DNA of 64,000 nt, taken from contig NZ_JAHLDU010000001.1 in the NCBI RefSeq assembly GCF_018861905.1, forward strand, positions 493,821 to 557,820. Direction: 5' to 3'. Origin of the DNA: Clostridium sp. DSM 17811 (lineage in GTDB: Bacteria; Bacillota; Clostridia; Clostridiales; Clostridiaceae). Position numbers and translations under genes: made by a program. Positions 29,591 to 41,268 of the stretch are shown in pieces. Within the stretch, counting starts at the first letter, position 1. The number at the start of each line of letters is the position of its first letter. The notes under the pieces are model-generated. The model was not told where the DNA came from, ran no database searches, and saw only the letters and a list, made by a program, of their open reading frames with translations.

Positions 29591-30424
29591 CTATTTTCTA
29601 TTTTTACCTTTGACAATAAATTTGTCAGAGTATTTTTTGGTTTTTCTAGTTTTATATCCTAATGCTGGTTTACCCCAAGGAGTCATCGGACTAGCGTGAC
29701 CAACTGGTGATTTACCTTCTCCACCACCATGTGGATGATCGTTCGGATTCATTACTGATCCTCTGACTGTAGGTCTAAATCCTAAGTGTCTCTTTCTTCC
29801 TGCTTTACCTATATTAACAATGTCATGAGTTAAATTAGAAACTGTTCCTATAGTAGCTCTACAGTTTAATCTAATATATCTTACTTCACCGCTTGGAAGT
29901 CTTACTTGAGCATATTCTCCTTCTTTAGCCATAAGCTGAGCTGAAGAACCTGCAGATCTTACAAGTTGAGCACCTTTTCCTACTTGTAATTCTATATTAT
30001 GAATTGTAGAACCCAATGGTATATTAACTATTGGAAGTGTATTTCCAATTTTTATATCAGCATCGGCACCGGATACAATTACATCTCCAACTTTCAAACC
30101 AACTGGAGCAATTATGTATCTTTTTTCACCATCAGCATAAACAACAAGAGCTATGTAAGCAGATCTGTTTGGATCATACTCAATTGTAGAAACTTTTGCT
30201 GGGATAGCATCTTTATTTCTCTTAAAATCAATTATTCTGTAACTCTGTTTTGCTCCACCACCTCGGTGACGAACAGTTATCTTACCTTGGTTATTTCTAC
30301 CACCATGTCTTTTTGTACTTACAAGAAGTGATTTTAGTGGCTTATCTGTTGTTATTTCTTCAAAATCAGACATAGTCATATTTCTTCTTGAAGGTGTGGT
30401 GGGTCTAAATTTTTTAATTGCCAT
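29591..30424 (-). CDS. rplB: 50S ribosomal protein L2
   Basis: A 277-residue L2, an OB fold plus SH3-like barrel. The C-terminal [19 protein letters not shown] motif contains the conserved histidine near the peptidyl-transferase centre. AAGGAGGG precedes the ATG. Confidence 0.98.
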   Translation of the reverse strand: MAIKKFRPTTPSRRNMTMSDFEEITTDKPLKSLLVSTKRHGGRNNQGKITVRHRGGGAKQSYRIIDFKRNKDAIPAKVSTIEYDPNRSAYIALVVYADGEKRYIIAPVGLKVGDVIVSGADADIKIGNTLPIVNIPLGSTIHNIELQVGKGAQLVRSAGSSAQLMAKEGEYAQVRLPSGEVRYIRLNCRATIGTVSNLTHDIVNIGKAGRKRHLGFRPTVRGSVMNPNDHPHGGGEGKSPVGHASPMTPWGKPALGYKTRKTKKYSDKFIVKGKNRK

Positions 30425-30480
30425 GTGAATTCCCTCCTTTTTTCTCGCTTATCTGGCTTCTGCCAATACTAGCTTAATAA

Positions 30481-30774
30481 TTACATTCCATCAAAAAACT
30501 CAATTGTTTTACTTTCTGTTGTTAAAGTAACAATAGCTTTTTTAAAGTCTGCCCTTTTTCCAATGTGAACTCCAACTCTTTTAGTTTTACCTATATTTTT
30601 TAAAGTTCTTACATTTTCAACGACAACTCCAAATACTTCTTCTACTGCTTTTTTAACCTGAGTTTTATTTGCATGGATATCAACTATAAAGGTGTATTTT
30701 TTATCAGCCATTACCGCCATACTTTTTTCAGTAATTACTGGTTTTCTTATAATATCATGGCTAGTTAGCTTCAT
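30481..30774 (-). CDS. rplW: 50S ribosomal protein L23
   Basis: A 97-residue L23 with [21 protein letters not shown]. It lies at the tunnel exit and docks trigger factor and SRP. Its ATG overlaps the rplD stop by one base (TAATG), indicating coupled translation. Confidence 0.97.
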   Translation of the reverse strand: MKLTSHDIIRKPVITEKSMAVMADKKYTFIVDIHANKTQVKKAVEEVFGVVVENVRTLKNIGKTKRVGVHIGKRADFKKAIVTLTTESKTIEFFDGM

Positions 30775-31394
30775 TATATATACACCTCCTCAATCTTAGA
30801 TACAGCATCCTTTGTAACTATGAATTTTTCATATTTAAGTATGTCATAAACATTCAAGTTATTTACTGGTGTAACTTGTACTCCAGGTATATTTCTTCCT
30901 GATTTATAAACATTCTCATCTGAAGTTTCAACAACTATTAAAGTTTTCTTAGCATCGAAAGCTTTTAAAACCTCTAACATTGCCTTAGTTTTTGGTGAGT
31001 CAAATTCTAAACTATCAATTACTATCATTTCATTTTCAGCTACTTTAGCTGATAAAGCTGATTTGAAAGCAACTCTTCTCATTGACTTTGGTACAGACAT
31101 ACGGTAATCTCTTGGCTTTGGAGCAAAAACTATACCACCATGTATCCATTGTGGCGCTCTAATAGAACCTTGTCTTGCTCTACCAGTTCCCTTTTGTCTC
31201 CAAGGCTTAATTCCACCGCCTCGAACTTCAGCTCTAGTTTTAGCTGATTGAGTTCCTTGTCTTTTATTTGCAAGTTGTGCAACAACAACTTGATGCATAG
31301 CATCCGCATTGATTTCAACTCCAAATATACTTTCATTTAACTGAATGTCTCCAACTTTTTGTGCTTGTTTATTAAATAAATCTAATGTAAGCAT
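30774..31394 (-). CDS. rplD: 50S ribosomal protein L4
   Basis: A 206-residue L4 with the tunnel loop [20 protein letters not shown] intact. L4 is also the usual candidate autoregulator of the S10 operon. AAAGGAGG precedes the ATG. Confidence 0.97.
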   Translation of the reverse strand: MLTLDLFNKQAQKVGDIQLNESIFGVEINADAMHQVVVAQLANKRQGTQSAKTRAEVRGGGIKPWRQKGTGRARQGSIRAPQWIHGGIVFAPKPRDYRMSVPKSMRRVAFKSALSAKVAENEMIVIDSLEFDSPKTKAMLEVLKAFDAKKTLIVVETSDENVYKSGRNIPGVQVTPVNNLNVYDILKYEKFIVTKDAVSKIEEVYI

Positions 31395-31417
31395 TCTGCA
31401 TCCTCCTTTCTTTAAAG

Positions 31418-32047
31418 TTACGCTTTAACAGCATTTCTTATTACAACTGTACCTTTGTTTGGTCCTGGAATACCACCTTTAATTAATATAATGTTCTTTT
31501 CAGGCATTACTTTAACTATTACAAGGTTTAATACTGTTCTACTAACATTACCCATATGACCTGGCATACGTTTATTTTTAAACGTTTTTGATGGATCAGA
31601 AGATGCTCCCATTGATCCAACTGCTCTTTTAAATTTAGAACCATGACTCATTGGTCCTGTGTGCTGATTCCATCTTTTAATACAACCTTGGAATCCCTTA
31701 CCTTTAGATATTCCTGATACGTCAATTTTATCTCCAGCTGCGAATATATCAGCCTTAAACTCTTGACCTACTTCATAAGCACTTGTATCTTCCATTCTAA
31801 ATTCTTTTACGAATCTTCTTAAAGAAGTACCTGCTTTAGCAAATTGTCCTTGCATTGGTTTGTTAACTAACTTTTCTCTTATGTCACCAAAACCAACTTT
31901 AATTGCACTATAACCATCATTTTCAACAGTTTTTATTTGAACAACAACACATGGACCTGCTTCAACAACCGTTACTGGAACAACTTTTCTATTCTCATCA
32001 AATATTTGAGTCATACCAAGTTTTTTACCCATTATACCTTTTTTCAT
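31418..32047 (-). CDS. rplC: 50S ribosomal protein L3
   Basis: A 209-residue L3, [20 protein letters not shown] at the start and a finger loop ([22 protein letters not shown]) that reaches the peptidyl-transferase centre. Second gene of the S10 operon. Confidence 0.97.
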   Translation of the reverse strand: MKKGIMGKKLGMTQIFDENRKVVPVTVVEAGPCVVVQIKTVENDGYSAIKVGFGDIREKLVNKPMQGQFAKAGTSLRRFVKEFRMEDTSAYEVGQEFKADIFAAGDKIDVSGISKGKGFQGCIKRWNQHTGPMSHGSKFKRAVGSMGASSDPSKTFKNKRMPGHMGNVSRTVLNLVIVKVMPEKNIILIKGGIPGPNKGTVVIRNAVKA

Positions 32048-32145
32048 GAAAATACACCTCCTACTTATTAGCGGACCACAATGGTGATCATAATAGTTAG
32101 TAATAGAAACCTATTACTTACGTTTTATCGCACTTCTATGTACGC

Positions 32146-32454
32146 TTATAGTTTTATTTCGATATCAACACCAGCTGGTAAGTCGAGTCTCATTAGAGCA
32201 TCAACAGTTTTAGGTGATGGACTAATGATATCTATTAGCCTCTTATGAGTTCTTATTTCGAATTGTTCTCTCGAATCTTTATATTTATGTGGAGCCCTTA
32301 ATACTGTAATTACATCTTTTTCTGTAGGTAGTGGTACTGGACCAGCTACTTTAGCTCCTGTACTTTTAGCAGTTTGAACAATTTTTTCAGCTGATTGATC
32401 TAATATATTATGATCAAAAGCCTTTAATCTAATTCTAATTTTTTGCTTTATCAT
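32146..32454 (-). CDS. rpsJ: 30S ribosomal protein S10
   Basis: A 102-residue S10 starting [20 protein letters not shown] at the ATG at 32454 behind AAAGGAGG. A 57-codon in-frame upstream extension is simply the open leader RNA and has no site. Also the NusE component of antitermination. First gene of the S10 operon. Confidence 0.97.
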   Translation of the reverse strand: MIKQKIRIRLKAFDHNILDQSAEKIVQTAKSTGAKVAGPVPLPTEKDVITVLRAPHKYKDSREQFEIRTHKRLIDIISPSPKTVDALMRLDLPAGVDIEIKL

Positions 32455-32658
32455 TATTATTTCCTCCTTTTCATCGCACGCTCTACTTCTTACGTACAAC
32501 AGCGGATGTTCTGTAAACTGTTCCGGGTGTTTCGTGAAATAAAAACATGAAACAATTGTAGGAACCCCGTCGCCCGATTCAAGATCAGGACATGTTCGGT
32601 GAAGAATTACCCGGAAGTCCGGCAACCTCTTACCTCATCACTGTTAACACAATACAAC
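32455..32658 (-). promoter_or_regulatory. Structured leader of the S10 operon
   Basis: About 200 bases of untranslated leader between the promoter and rpsJ. It is noticeably more GC-rich than the surrounding spacers, with complementary blocks such as GCCGGACTTCCGG and several short inverted elements (for example CCGGAACAGTTTACAGAACATCC). Firmicutes carry a conserved S10 leader at this position, thought to be an r-protein (L4) autoregulatory element. The position is convincing; the fold was not computed. Confidence 0.65.
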
Positions 32659-32664
32659 CTCTAA

Positions 32665-32693
32665 AGTATACAACATTTCTTTTACTTTGACAA
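32665..32693 (-). promoter_or_regulatory. Sigma-A promoter of the S10 operon
   Basis: TTGTCA and TATACT separated by 17 bases on the minus strand, downstream of the tuf1 terminator. The predicted start is near 32658. Confidence 0.78.
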
Positions 32694-32770
32694 GTTTTTT
32701 TTTTATTATTTAATTATTTTTATATCAGCTATTTTTATTTATATTTATACATGATTTTTTTCGTATTTAA

Positions 32771-32796
32771 AAGGAGAAGAGCGTCCTCTTCCCCTT
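32771..32796 (-). terminator. Terminator of the str operon (after tuf1)
   Basis: AAGGGGAAGAG and CTCTTCTCCTT (minus strand) pair with one wobble around GACG, followed by TTTTAAAT. A second, purely AT palindrome (AATAATAAAAGCTTTTATTAT) lies just before it. Confidence 0.82.
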
Positions 32797-32859
32797 AATA
32801 ATAAAAGCTTTTATTATATTAAAAAAACCAATTAATTGTATTAAATATCTTGTTAATTA

Positions 32860-34053
32860 CTATTTAACTATTGAAGTAACAACTCCAGAACCTACTGTTC
32901 TTCCACCTTCTCTGATTGCAAATCTTAATCCTTCATCCATTGCTACTTGAGTGATTAATTCTACATTCATATCTATGTGGTCTCCTGGCATTACCATTTC
33001 CATTCCGTCTGGTAATTTTATTGATCCTGTTACATCTGTTGTTCTAAAATAAAATTGTGGTCTGTATCCGTCGAAGAATGGTGTATGTCTTCCGCCTTCT
33101 TCTTTTTTAAGTACATATACTTGACCTACAAATTTTGCATGTGGATGTATTGATCCTGGTTTTGCAAGTACTTGACCTCTTTCAATATCAGCTCTTTGAA
33201 CTCCTCTTAATAATGCTCCAATGTTGTCTCCAGCCATTGCTTGATCTAGAAGTTTTCTGAACATTTCAACTCCTGTACATACAACTTTTCTTTTATCTTC
33301 GCTAAGTCCAACTATTTCTACTTCTTCTCCAACCTTAAGTATCCCAGTTTCAACTCTTCCTGTAGCAACTGTTCCTCTACCTGTGATTGTGAATACATCT
33401 TCCACTGGCATTAAGAATGGTTTATCTGTAGCTCTTACTGGTGTTGGAATGTAAGTATCTACAGCTTCCATTAATTCATATATACATTTTGTTGCTTCTG
33501 GGTCTGTTGGATTTTCTAATGCTTTTAATGCTGATCCTGTTATAATTGGAATATCATCACCAGGGAAGTCATACTCACTTAATAATTCTCTTACTTCCAT
33601 TTCAACAAGTTCTAATAATTCTGGATCATCAACCATATCTGCTTTGTTCAAGAATACTACTATATAACCTACTCCAACTCTGCTTGCAAGTAATATATGT
33701 TCTCTTGTTTGAGGCATTGGACCATCTGCTGCACTAACAACTAGGATTGCTCCATCCATTTGTGCTGCTCCTGTAATCATGTTTTTTACATAATCTGCAT
33801 GTCCTGGGCAATCAACATGTGCATAATGTCTATTTTCTGTTTCATATTCAACATGCGATGTGTTAATTGTTATTCCTCTTTCTCTTTCCTCTGGTGCTTT
33901 ATCAATTTGGTCAAATCTTGATGCTTCTGCTAATCCTTTAGTTGCAAGTACAGCAGTTATTGCAGCTGTTAATGTTGTCTTGCCGTGATCTACGTGCCCT
34001 ATTGTTCCTATGTTTACATGTGGTTTTGTTCTTTCAAACTTTGCCTTTGCCAT
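32860..34053 (-). CDS. tuf: Elongation factor Tu, copy 1
   Basis: A 397-residue GTPase delivering aminoacyl-tRNA. G1 GHVDHGKT, G3 DCPGHADY, G4 NKADMVDD and the C-terminal VVTSIVK are present. Protein is identical to copy 2 at 48930-50123, and I see only two base differences between the genes. Last gene of the str operon, 45 bases after fusA. Confidence 0.98.
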   Translation of the reverse strand: MAKAKFERTKPHVNIGTIGHVDHGKTTLTAAITAVLATKGLAEASRFDQIDKAPEERERGITINTSHVEYETENRHYAHVDCPGHADYVKNMITGAAQMDGAILVVSAADGPMPQTREHILLASRVGVGYIVVFLNKADMVDDPELLELVEMEVRELLSEYDFPGDDIPIITGSALKALENPTDPEATKCIYELMEAVDTYIPTPVRATDKPFLMPVEDVFTITGRGTVATGRVETGILKVGEEVEIVGLSEDKRKVVCTGVEMFRKLLDQAMAGDNIGALLRGVQRADIERGQVLAKPGSIHPHAKFVGQVYVLKKEEGGRHTPFFDGYRPQFYFRTTDVTGSIKLPDGMEMVMPGDHIDMNVELITQVAMDEGLRFAIREGGRTVGSGVVTSIVK

Positions 34054-34098
34054 TTTGTATTCCTCCTTATATTTACATATTATCTCATATATTAATTA

Positions 34099-36162
34099 TT
34101 ATTTTTCGCCTATAACTTGTTCTTGAATACTCTTTGGAACTGGTTCATATGCAGCAAATTCCATACTGTATACTCCTCTACCTTGAGTTCTTGATCTAAG
34201 TGTTGTAGAATATCCAAACATTTCAGATAATGGAACCATTGCTCTTATTACTTGAGCGCCTGATTCAGCTTCCATTCCTTCAATTCTACCTCTTCTTGAA
34301 TTAATATCTCCCATAACATCGCCCATGTATTCCTCTGGCACTGTTACTTCAACTTTCATTATTGGTTCAAGCAATACTGGATCTGCTTTTGCCATACCAT
34401 TTTTGAAAGCCATAGAACCAGCAACCTTAAATGCCATTTCGTTCGAGTCAACATCATGGTATGAACCATCAACTACTTTAACTTTAAAGTTAAGAACTGG
34501 GTATCCAGCAAGAATACCAGTTTTCGATGCTTCTTTAATTCCATTTTCTATTGGTCCTATAAATTCTTTCGGAATAGATCCACCAACAGTAGCATTTTCA
34601 AACGAGTAAGGTTCAGTAGTTGGTATTAACTCTATCCAACAGTGACCGTATTGTCCACGTCCACCTGATTGTTTAATGTATTTACCTTCTGCTTTAACTT
34701 GCTTACGTATTGTCTCTTTATAAGCAACTTGTGGCTTACCTACATTACATTCAACTTTAAATTCTCTTTGAAGTCTATCAACAATAATCTCTAGATGAAG
34801 CTCACCCATACCACCAATTATTGTTTGACCAGTTTCTTGATCTGTATAAGTTTGGAACGTAGGATCTTCTTCTGAGAGTTTTGCAAGAGCCATTCCCAAT
34901 TTTTCTTGTCCTACTTTAGTTTTAGGCTCAATAGCTACATGAATAACTGGATCTGGGAAGTCCATGGTCTCAAACAATATTGGATGATCCTCATCACATA
35001 AAGTTTCTCCAGTGGTTGTATTTTTAAGTCCAATTATTGCACCTAATTCTCCTGCACGTAATTCATCAACTTCTTCTCTATGATTAGCATGCATTTTAAC
35101 TAGCCTAGCAATTCTCTCTTTTTTACCCTTGTTAGCATTTAAAACGTATGTACCAGTTTTCATTATGCCTGAGTAAACTCTTGTAAAACAAAGTCTACCA
35201 ACAAATGGGTCTGTGGCTATTTTAAATGCTAATGCTGCCATTGGTTCATCATCACTTGGATGTCTTTCCAATGGTTCGGCAGTATCAATATCCTGTCCTT
35301 TAACATTTGGTATATCAAGTGGTGATGGCATGTATTCTATAACCGCATCTATCATCATTTGAACACCTTTGTTTTTGTATGAAGAACCACAGATTACAGG
35401 TACTATTTCATTGTTAAGTACACCTTTTCTTAATGCTGCTTTTAATTCTTCTTCACTGATTTCTTCACCATCAAGATATTTCATCATAAGATTTTCATCT
35501 AGTTCAGCTATTGCTTCAACCATAGCTGCTCTATATTCTTCTGCTAATTCTTTCATATCTTCTGGAATTTCTATTTCTTCTATTTGTGTTCCTAAATCGT
35601 CCTTATAGACTTCTGCAATATTTCTAATTAAATCTATAATTCCGAGGAAACCTTCTTCTTTTCCTATTGGAAGTTGTATTGGAACAGCATTGGCATGAAG
35701 TCTTTCTCTCATCATCTCAACAACTCTATAAAAATCTGCACCCATTATATCCATTTTATTAACATACGCCATTCTTGGAACATTATACTTAGCAGCTTGT
35801 CTCCACACTGTTTCAGATTGTGGTTCAACTCCACCTTTTGCAGCAAATACAGCAACTGCACCGTCAAGTACCCTTAAAGCTCTTTGAACTTCAATTGTGA
35901 AATCTACGTGCCCTGGTGTGTCAATAATGTTTATATTGTAACCTTTCCAAAAACAAGTTGTAGCCGCAGAAGTTATTGTTATACCTCTTTCTTGTTCTTG
36001 TACCATCCAATCCATTGTAGCTCCACCATCATGAACTTCACCAATCTTATGTGTTTTTCCTGTATAAAATAGTATACGTTCAGTAGTAGTTGTTTTACCA
36101 GCATCAATATGAGCCATAATACCTATGTTACGGAATTTTTCTAAAGCATATTCTCTTGCCAC
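34099..36162 (-). CDS. fusA: Elongation factor G
   Basis: A 687-residue translocase GTPase with [18 protein letters not shown] and NKMDIMGAD motifs and domains II-V in order. GTG start behind GAGGAGGAACAAATA. Follows rpsG after a strong hairpin. Confidence 0.98.
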   Translation of the reverse strand: MAREYALEKFRNIGIMAHIDAGKTTTTERILFYTGKTHKIGEVHDGGATMDWMVQEQERGITITSAATTCFWKGYNINIIDTPGHVDFTIEVQRALRVLDGAVAVFAAKGGVEPQSETVWRQAAKYNVPRMAYVNKMDIMGADFYRVVEMMRERLHANAVPIQLPIGKEEGFLGIIDLIRNIAEVYKDDLGTQIEEIEIPEDMKELAEEYRAAMVEAIAELDENLMMKYLDGEEISEEELKAALRKGVLNNEIVPVICGSSYKNKGVQMMIDAVIEYMPSPLDIPNVKGQDIDTAEPLERHPSDDEPMAALAFKIATDPFVGRLCFTRVYSGIMKTGTYVLNANKGKKERIARLVKMHANHREEVDELRAGELGAIIGLKNTTTGETLCDEDHPILFETMDFPDPVIHVAIEPKTKVGQEKLGMALAKLSEEDPTFQTYTDQETGQTIIGGMGELHLEIIVDRLQREFKVECNVGKPQVAYKETIRKQVKAEGKYIKQSGGRGQYGHCWIELIPTTEPYSFENATVGGSIPKEFIGPIENGIKEASKTGILAGYPVLNFKVKVVDGSYHDVDSNEMAFKVAGSMAFKNGMAKADPVLLEPIMKVEVTVPEEYMGDVMGDINSRRGRIEGMEAESGAQVIRAMVPLSEMFGYSTTLRSRTQGRGVYSMEFAAYEPVPKSIQEQVIGEK

Positions 36163-36200
36163 TATTTGTTCCTCCTCTCAACGAGTGATTTTAAATTTGA

Positions 36201-36233
36201 CAAAACTGTCTTGGCAAAGCCAAAACAGTTTTG
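36201..36233. repeat. Strong intra-operon hairpin between rpsG and fusA
   Basis: CAAAACTGT...ACAGTTTTG enclose an inner TTGGC-AAA-GCCAA stem. The result is a near-perfect hairpin of about 14 pairs starting four bases after the rpsG stop. On the minus strand it is followed by TCAAATTTAAAA rather than a clean T-run, so it may be a partial terminator, a processing site or an mRNA stabiliser. Confidence 0.75.
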
Positions 36234-36236
36234 TTA

Positions 36237-36707
36237 TTAATATCTGTAATGAGCGAAAGCCTTGTTAGCTTCAGCCATCTTGTGGATGTCTTCTCTTTTC
36301 TTTACTGCTGCTCCAGTGTTGTTTGAAGCCTCAAGTAACTCATTTGCAAGTTTTTCTCTTGCATATTTCTCGCCTCTGTTATCTGCAGCGATTAATAACC
36401 ATCTTAGTCCTAATGTTTGTCTTCTCTCAGGTCTAACTTCGATAGGCACTTGATAATTAGCTCCACCTATTCTTCTAGCTTTTACTTCAAGTAATGGCAT
36501 AACATTATTTAATGCTGCTTCAAAAACCTCTAAAGGTTCTTTACCTGTCTTTTCTTTGATTATGTCAAAAGCTTCATAGCATATTTTTTGTGCTACTCCT
36601 CTTTTACCATCCTCCATTACATTGTTTATTAACTTTGTAACGACTTTGCTGTTGTACATAGGATCTGGTAATACATCTCTTTTTGCAATATATCCTTTTC
36701 TCGGCAC
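36237..36707 (-). CDS. rpsG: 30S ribosomal protein S7
   Basis: A 156-residue S7 starting [21 protein letters not shown] at GTG behind [36 protein letters not shown] is the conserved core. Organises the 30S head. In the str operon. Confidence 0.97.
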   Translation of the reverse strand: MPRKGYIAKRDVLPDPMYNSKVVTKLINNVMEDGKRGVAQKICYEAFDIIKEKTGKEPLEVFEAALNNVMPLLEVKARRIGGANYQVPIEVRPERRQTLGLRWLLIAADNRGEKYAREKLANELLEASNNTGAAVKKREDIHKMAEANKAFAHYRY

Positions 36708-36852
36708 TTTACTTCCCTCCTTAACAATTTTAATTAACTCATAGGTACTCGATATTTCTACCGCAAAGCACTCTGTACTTCTGCAAATGTATGTAAATAT
36801 TTAAATTATCATATATATAAATGCTGAAGACATTGCACCTTAGTTCAAAGCA

Positions 36853-37236
36853 TTATTTTTTTGCCTGCTTTGGTCTTTTAGTACCATATTTAGATCTACT
36901 TTGTAGTCTTCCTGCAACTCCAGCTGAATCTAATGTTCCTCTGATGATGTGGTATCTAACTCCTGGTAAATCCTTAACTTTTCCACCTCTTATAAGAACA
37001 ACACTATGTTCTTGTAAGTTGTGGCCTACACCTGGAATATACGCAGTAACTTCATATCCGTTTGTAAGTCTTACTCTTGCAACTTTTCTTAATGCTGAGT
37101 TTGGCTTCTTAGGAGTTGTTGTTTTAACTACTGTACAAACGCCTCTTTTTTGTGGGCAATTTTTTAATGCTGGTGCAGCTGATTTTGTAGCTAATGTCTT
37201 TCTGCCTTTTCTTATTAATTGGTTAATAGTTGGCAT
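36853..37236 (-). CDS. rpsL: 30S ribosomal protein S12
   Basis: A 127-residue S12. The decoding-centre loop [13 protein letters not shown] and the [13 protein letters not shown] loop have the ordinary lysines, so no classical streptomycin-resistance change is seen. GGGGAGG precedes the ATG. A 145-base AT-rich gap without a gene separates it from rpsG. Confidence 0.97.
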   Translation of the reverse strand: MPTINQLIRKGRKTLATKSAAPALKNCPQKRGVCTVVKTTTPKKPNSALRKVARVRLTNGYEVTAYIPGVGHNLQEHSVVLIRGGKVKDLPGVRYHIIRGTLDSAGVAGRLQSRSKYGTKRPKQAKK

Positions 37237-37350
37237 GGTTTCACCTCCCCATTTTTATAAGCTAATTTCATTTATATCAATGTGTCATAACACAACTTAA
37301 CGTTATGTTATCACATGATATATCTATATTATTTAGTTGCTAGCAATAAT

Positions 37351-37593
37351 TTAATCTTCAAAACGCAATGCTGTTGCTGATGCAACATCTATGTCGCAAA
37401 GATTTCCTAGTTCTTTCATTGTGTCTACAAATACTATTTGCAGGGAATTAACTTTGGCTAATTTTAAAATAGGCTCAGTAATACTATTATCAGCATCTTT
37501 GGCTATATACAAAACCTTACCCTGATTATTCTTTAATGCTTTTAGGGTTTGTTTAACTCCAACGACCTTCTGACCTACAATTTTTTCTACCAT
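37351..37593 (-). CDS. L7Ae-family ribosomal protein (YbxF-like)
   Basis: An 80-residue L7Ae/L30e-fold protein (VGVKQTLKALKNNQGKVLYIAKDAD) located between rpoC and rpsL exactly where Firmicutes carry ybxF/rplGB. Binds kink-turn RNA. Its precise role on the ribosome is not settled. GAAGGGAG precedes the ATG. Confidence 0.88.
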   Translation of the reverse strand: MVEKIVGQKVVGVKQTLKALKNNQGKVLYIAKDADNSITEPILKLAKVNSLQIVFVDTMKELGNLCDIDVASATALRFED

Positions 37594-37714
37594 TTATAAC
37601 TCCCTTCATAACTACAATCATAAGATTTATCTAATTAAGATGCATCTACTCGATTTAAATCACACACAAGGTGTATTTTATCATTTTAGTATCCGCCTGT
37701 CAACTAGTTACAAG

Positions 37715-40700
37715 TTATAGTTCTAAATCATTTTCACTTTCTACCTTAACTTCATCTTCAGTATTTATCTTTATAGTCCTATATCTTGTCATACCAGTAC
37801 CTGCAGGTATTAATTTTCCAATTATTACATTTTCTTTTAATCCAAGTAATGGATCAATTTTACCCTTGATAGCTGCATCAGTAAGAACTCTTGTTGTCTC
37901 CTGAAATGATGCTGCTGACAAGAATGATTCTGTTGCAAGTGCGGCTTTAGTTATACCTAATAAGGATATCTTACCCACAGCAGGTACGCCACCTTCAGAT
38001 TCAACTTTTGAATTAGCATCTTCAAAAGCAAAAATATCAACTAAATTTCCTGGAAGTAGTTCAGTATCTCCAGATTCCTCAATTTTTACTTTTCTTGTCA
38101 TCTGTCTTACAACGACCTCTAAATGCTTATCATTAATATCAACACCTTGAAGTCTATAAACCTTTTGTACCTCTGATGATAAATAATTTTTAACTCCATT
38201 AACGCCTTTGATTCTTAAAATATCATGCGGATTAACTGAACCCTCAATTATTTCGTCTCCAGCCTCAATTCTATCACCATTTGCAACTTTTAATCTTGAA
38301 CCAAATGGTATATCGTAACTTAATTCTTCTCCTGCATCACCAATTACAATTACAACTCTCTTTTTCTTAGTATCTTCCATTTTAACGCTACCAGTTACAT
38401 CACTTACTATTGCAAGTCCTTTTGGTTTTCTAGCTTCAAATAATTCCTCAACCCTTGGAAGACCTTGAGTAATATCTGACCCTGCTACTCCACCAGTATG
38501 GAATGTTCTCATTGTAAGTTGCGTTCCTGGTTCTCCGATAGATTGAGCTGCAATTATTCCTACGGCTTCTCCAATATTTATTTTTTGAGAAGTTGCCATA
38601 TTCATTCCATAACATTTAGCACAAACACCGATTTTAGCCTTACATGTAAATACTGATCTAATCATAACTTTTTTAACACCAGAATTTTGAACTTCTTGTG
38701 CTAAATTTATGTCCATATATTCACCCTTAGGAACTATTACTTTGCCTGTCTTTGGATGAATAATATCTTCAGCAGAATATCTCCCAGTTAATCTTTCAAC
38801 TAATTGTTCAATTACCTCACTACCATCACAAATTTCTGAAACCTCAAACCCTTCGTTTGTTCCACAATCTTCGTGTCTTACTATAACATCTTGACATACA
38901 TCAACAAGTCTTCTTGTTAGATAACCTGAATCGGCAGTCTTAAGTGCTGTATCTGCATTACCTTTTCTAGCTCCATGTGTTGAGATAAAATACTCTAATA
39001 CGGTTAGTCCATCTCTAAATGACGCTCTAATTGGTAACTCTATTATCTTACCTGATGGATTAGCCATCAGGCCTCTCATACCAGCCAATTGTTTAATCTG
39101 ACTCTTAGACCCTCTGGCTCCTGAATCTGCCATCATGAATATTGGATTAAATTTATCCAAACTATCCATTAATGCATTTGCTACATCTTCTGTAGTCTTA
39201 GTCCATTTTTCTATTACTCTTTGGTATCTTTCTTCCTCAGATATAAATCCTCGTCTATACATTTTCTCAATCTTATTTACAGTTTCATCAGCATCTCTTA
39301 ACAATTCTTTTTTAGCTTCTGGAACTTGCATATCAGATGTAGCAACAGTAATTGCTCCTATTGTTGAGTAATGATATCCTTTGGCCTTTATCTTATCTAA
39401 CATCTTAGAAGTTTCTGAAGGACCATATTTTAAGTAACATTTATCAATAATGCTACCAAGATTCTTTTTACTTACTAAGAAATCTATTTCACACTTAAGT
39501 TCATTGCCAGGAATACTTCTATCAATAAATCCTAAATCTTGAGGTATAGTTTCATTAAATATTAATTTTCCTGGTGTAGTTTCTATAACAGAAGTTACAC
39601 TAATGCCATTAACAACGCCAGATACCTTAACTTTAATTTTTGCATGAATAGCTATATCCTTCACTTGATATGCCATCATTACTTCATCTGGTGATGAGAA
39701 TGCTCTTCCCTCACCTTTTGCACCATCTTTATCAATAGTTAAGTAGTAAGCTCCTAAAACCATATCTTGAGTAGGTACACAAACTGGTTTACCATCTGAC
39801 GGTTTCATTATATTGTGAGCTGCAAGCATTAAGAACCTTGCTTCAGCTTGAGCTTCAACAGATAAAGGTACATGTACTGCCATTTGATCTCCATCGAAGT
39901 CAGCGTTATAAGCTGTACATACAAGTGGATGTAGCTTAATAGCCCTACCCTCTACTAATATAGGTTGGAAAGCTTGAATTCCAAGTCTATGCAGTGTAGG
40001 TGCACGATTTAACAATACCGGATGATCAGCTATTACTTCTTCTAATACATCCCATACTTGAGGCATAACCCTCTCAACCATACGCTTAGCGCTCTTAATA
40101 TTATGAGCCACTCCACTACCAACTAACTTTTTCATAACAAAAGGCTTAAATAATTCTAAAGCCATTTCTTTTGGAAGACCACATTGATACATTTGAAGTT
40201 CCGGTCCAACAACTATAACCGAACGTCCAGAATAATCAACACGTTTTCCAAGTAGATTTTGTCTAAATCTTCCTTGTTTACCTTTTAACATATCAGATAA
40301 AGATTTCAAAGGCCTATTACCTGGTCCTGTAACTGGTCTTCCACGTCTTCCATTATCAATTAATGCATCTACAGCTTCTTGAAGCATTCTTTTTTCATTT
40401 CTAACGATTATGTCTGGAGCTCCTAAATCTAAAAGCTTTTTAAGTCTATTGTTCCTGTTTATTACTCTTCTATATAAATCATTCAAATCAGAAGTAGCAA
40501 ATCTTCCCCCATCTAATTGTACCATTGGCCTTAAATCAGGTGGTATTACAGGGATTACATCAATTATAATCCACTCAGGCTTGTTTTTAGATTTTCTAAA
40601 TGACTCTGATACATCCAGCCTTCTTATACTTCTAATTCTTTTTTGTCCTGTACTTGTTTTTAAGTCTTCTTTTAATTCCTTAGATAATTCCTCTAAGTTT

Positions 40701-41248
40701 ATACCTTGTAGAAGCACTTTAACAGACTCTGCGCCCATACCAGCAACAAAGCTATCATTTCCAAATTTATCAATAGCTTCTCTATATTCTTTTTCACTAA
40801 GGATTTGCTTTCTTAGTAGTGATGTTTCTTTTGGATCCAATACTACATAAGAAGCAAAATAAAGAATTTTTTCTAGTGATCTAGGTGACATATCTAAAAT
40901 AAGTCCCATACGAGATGGTATTCCTTTAAAATACCAAATGTGAGATACTGGAGCAGCAAGTTCTATATGCCCCATTCTTTCACGTCTTACTTTTGATTTT
41001 GTAACTTCAACACCACATCTATCACAAACTATTCCCTTATATCTTACTCTCTTGTATTTTCCGCAGTGACATTCCCAATCTTTTATTGGTCCAAATATAC
41101 GCTCGCAAAAAAGTCCATCTCTTTCAGGTTTTAAAGTTCTATAGTTTATAGTCTCAGGTTTTTTTACTTCACCTTTCGACCATTCTCTAATTTGTTCCGG
41201 TGATGCTAATCCTATTTGAATAGCATCAAAATTATTAAATTCAAACAA
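37715..41248 (-). CDS. rpoC: RNA polymerase beta' subunit
   Basis: An 1177-residue beta' subunit. It has an N-terminal zinc site ([20 protein letters not shown]), the catalytic NADFDGD metal-binding motif, the bridge helix/trigger-loop region ([16 protein letters not shown]), and a second zinc site (CGTNEGF...[11 protein letters not shown]). TTG start behind GAAGGGAGG. Twenty bases after rpoB. Confidence 0.98.
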   Translation of the reverse strand: MFEFNNFDAIQIGLASPEQIREWSKGEVKKPETINYRTLKPERDGLFCERIFGPIKDWECHCGKYKRVRYKGIVCDRCGVEVTKSKVRRERMGHIELAAPVSHIWYFKGIPSRMGLILDMSPRSLEKILYFASYVVLDPKETSLLRKQILSEKEYREAIDKFGNDSFVAGMGAESVKVLLQGINLEELSKELKEDLKTSTGQKRIRSIRRLDVSESFRKSKNKPEWIIIDVIPVIPPDLRPMVQLDGGRFATSDLNDLYRRVINRNNRLKKLLDLGAPDIIVRNEKRMLQEAVDALIDNGRRGRPVTGPGNRPLKSLSDMLKGKQGRFRQNLLGKRVDYSGRSVIVVGPELQMYQCGLPKEMALELFKPFVMKKLVGSGVAHNIKSAKRMVERVMPQVWDVLEEVIADHPVLLNRAPTLHRLGIQAFQPILVEGRAIKLHPLVCTAYNADFDGDQMAVHVPLSVEAQAEARFLMLAAHNIMKPSDGKPVCVPTQDMVLGAYYLTIDKDGAKGEGRAFSSPDEVMMAYQVKDIAIHAKIKVKVSGVVNGISVTSVIETTPGKLIFNETIPQDLGFIDRSIPGNELKCEIDFLVSKKNLGSIIDKCYLKYGPSETSKMLDKIKAKGYHYSTIGAITVATSDMQVPEAKKELLRDADETVNKIEKMYRRGFISEEERYQRVIEKWTKTTEDVANALMDSLDKFNPIFMMADSGARGSKSQIKQLAGMRGLMANPSGKIIELPIRASFRDGLTVLEYFISTHGARKGNADTALKTADSGYLTRRLVDVCQDVIVRHEDCGTNEGFEVSEICDGSEVIEQLVERLTGRYSAEDIIHPKTGKVIVPKGEYMDINLAQEVQNSGVKKVMIRSVFTCKAKIGVCAKCYGMNMATSQKINIGEAVGIIAAQSIGEPGTQLTMRTFHTGGVAGSDITQGLPRVEELFEARKPKGLAIVSDVTGSVKMEDTKKKRVVIVIGDAGEELSYDIPFGSRLKVANGDRIEAGDEIIEGSVNPHDILRIKGVNGVKNYLSSEVQKVYRLQGVDINDKHLEVVVRQMTRKVKIEESGDTELLPGNLVDIFAFEDANSKVESEGGVPAVGKISLLGITKAALATESFLSAASFQETTRVLTDAAIKGKIDPLLGLKENVIIGKLIPAGTGMTRYRTIKINTEDEVKVESENDLEL

Positions 41249-41268
41249 GGGTCCAGCCTCCCTTCATA

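Noticed and set aside
31130..31336. 68-residue minus-strand ORF inside rplD
   Set aside because: Alternate-frame shadow of rplD with no ribosome site.
32455..32625. A 57-codon N-terminal extension of S10
   Set aside because: It lies in the leader RNA, has no ribosome site, and S10 has its standard start at 32454.
35674..36072. Plus-strand ORFs opposite fusA
   Set aside because: Antisense shadows of a highly conserved gene, rich in His/Cys/Ser as expected from reverse reading, no ribosome sites.
37260..37320. Hairpin CATAAC/GTTATG in the rpsL leader
   Set aside because: Short, AT-rich pairing with no flanking conservation that I can judge; not distinguishable from chance.
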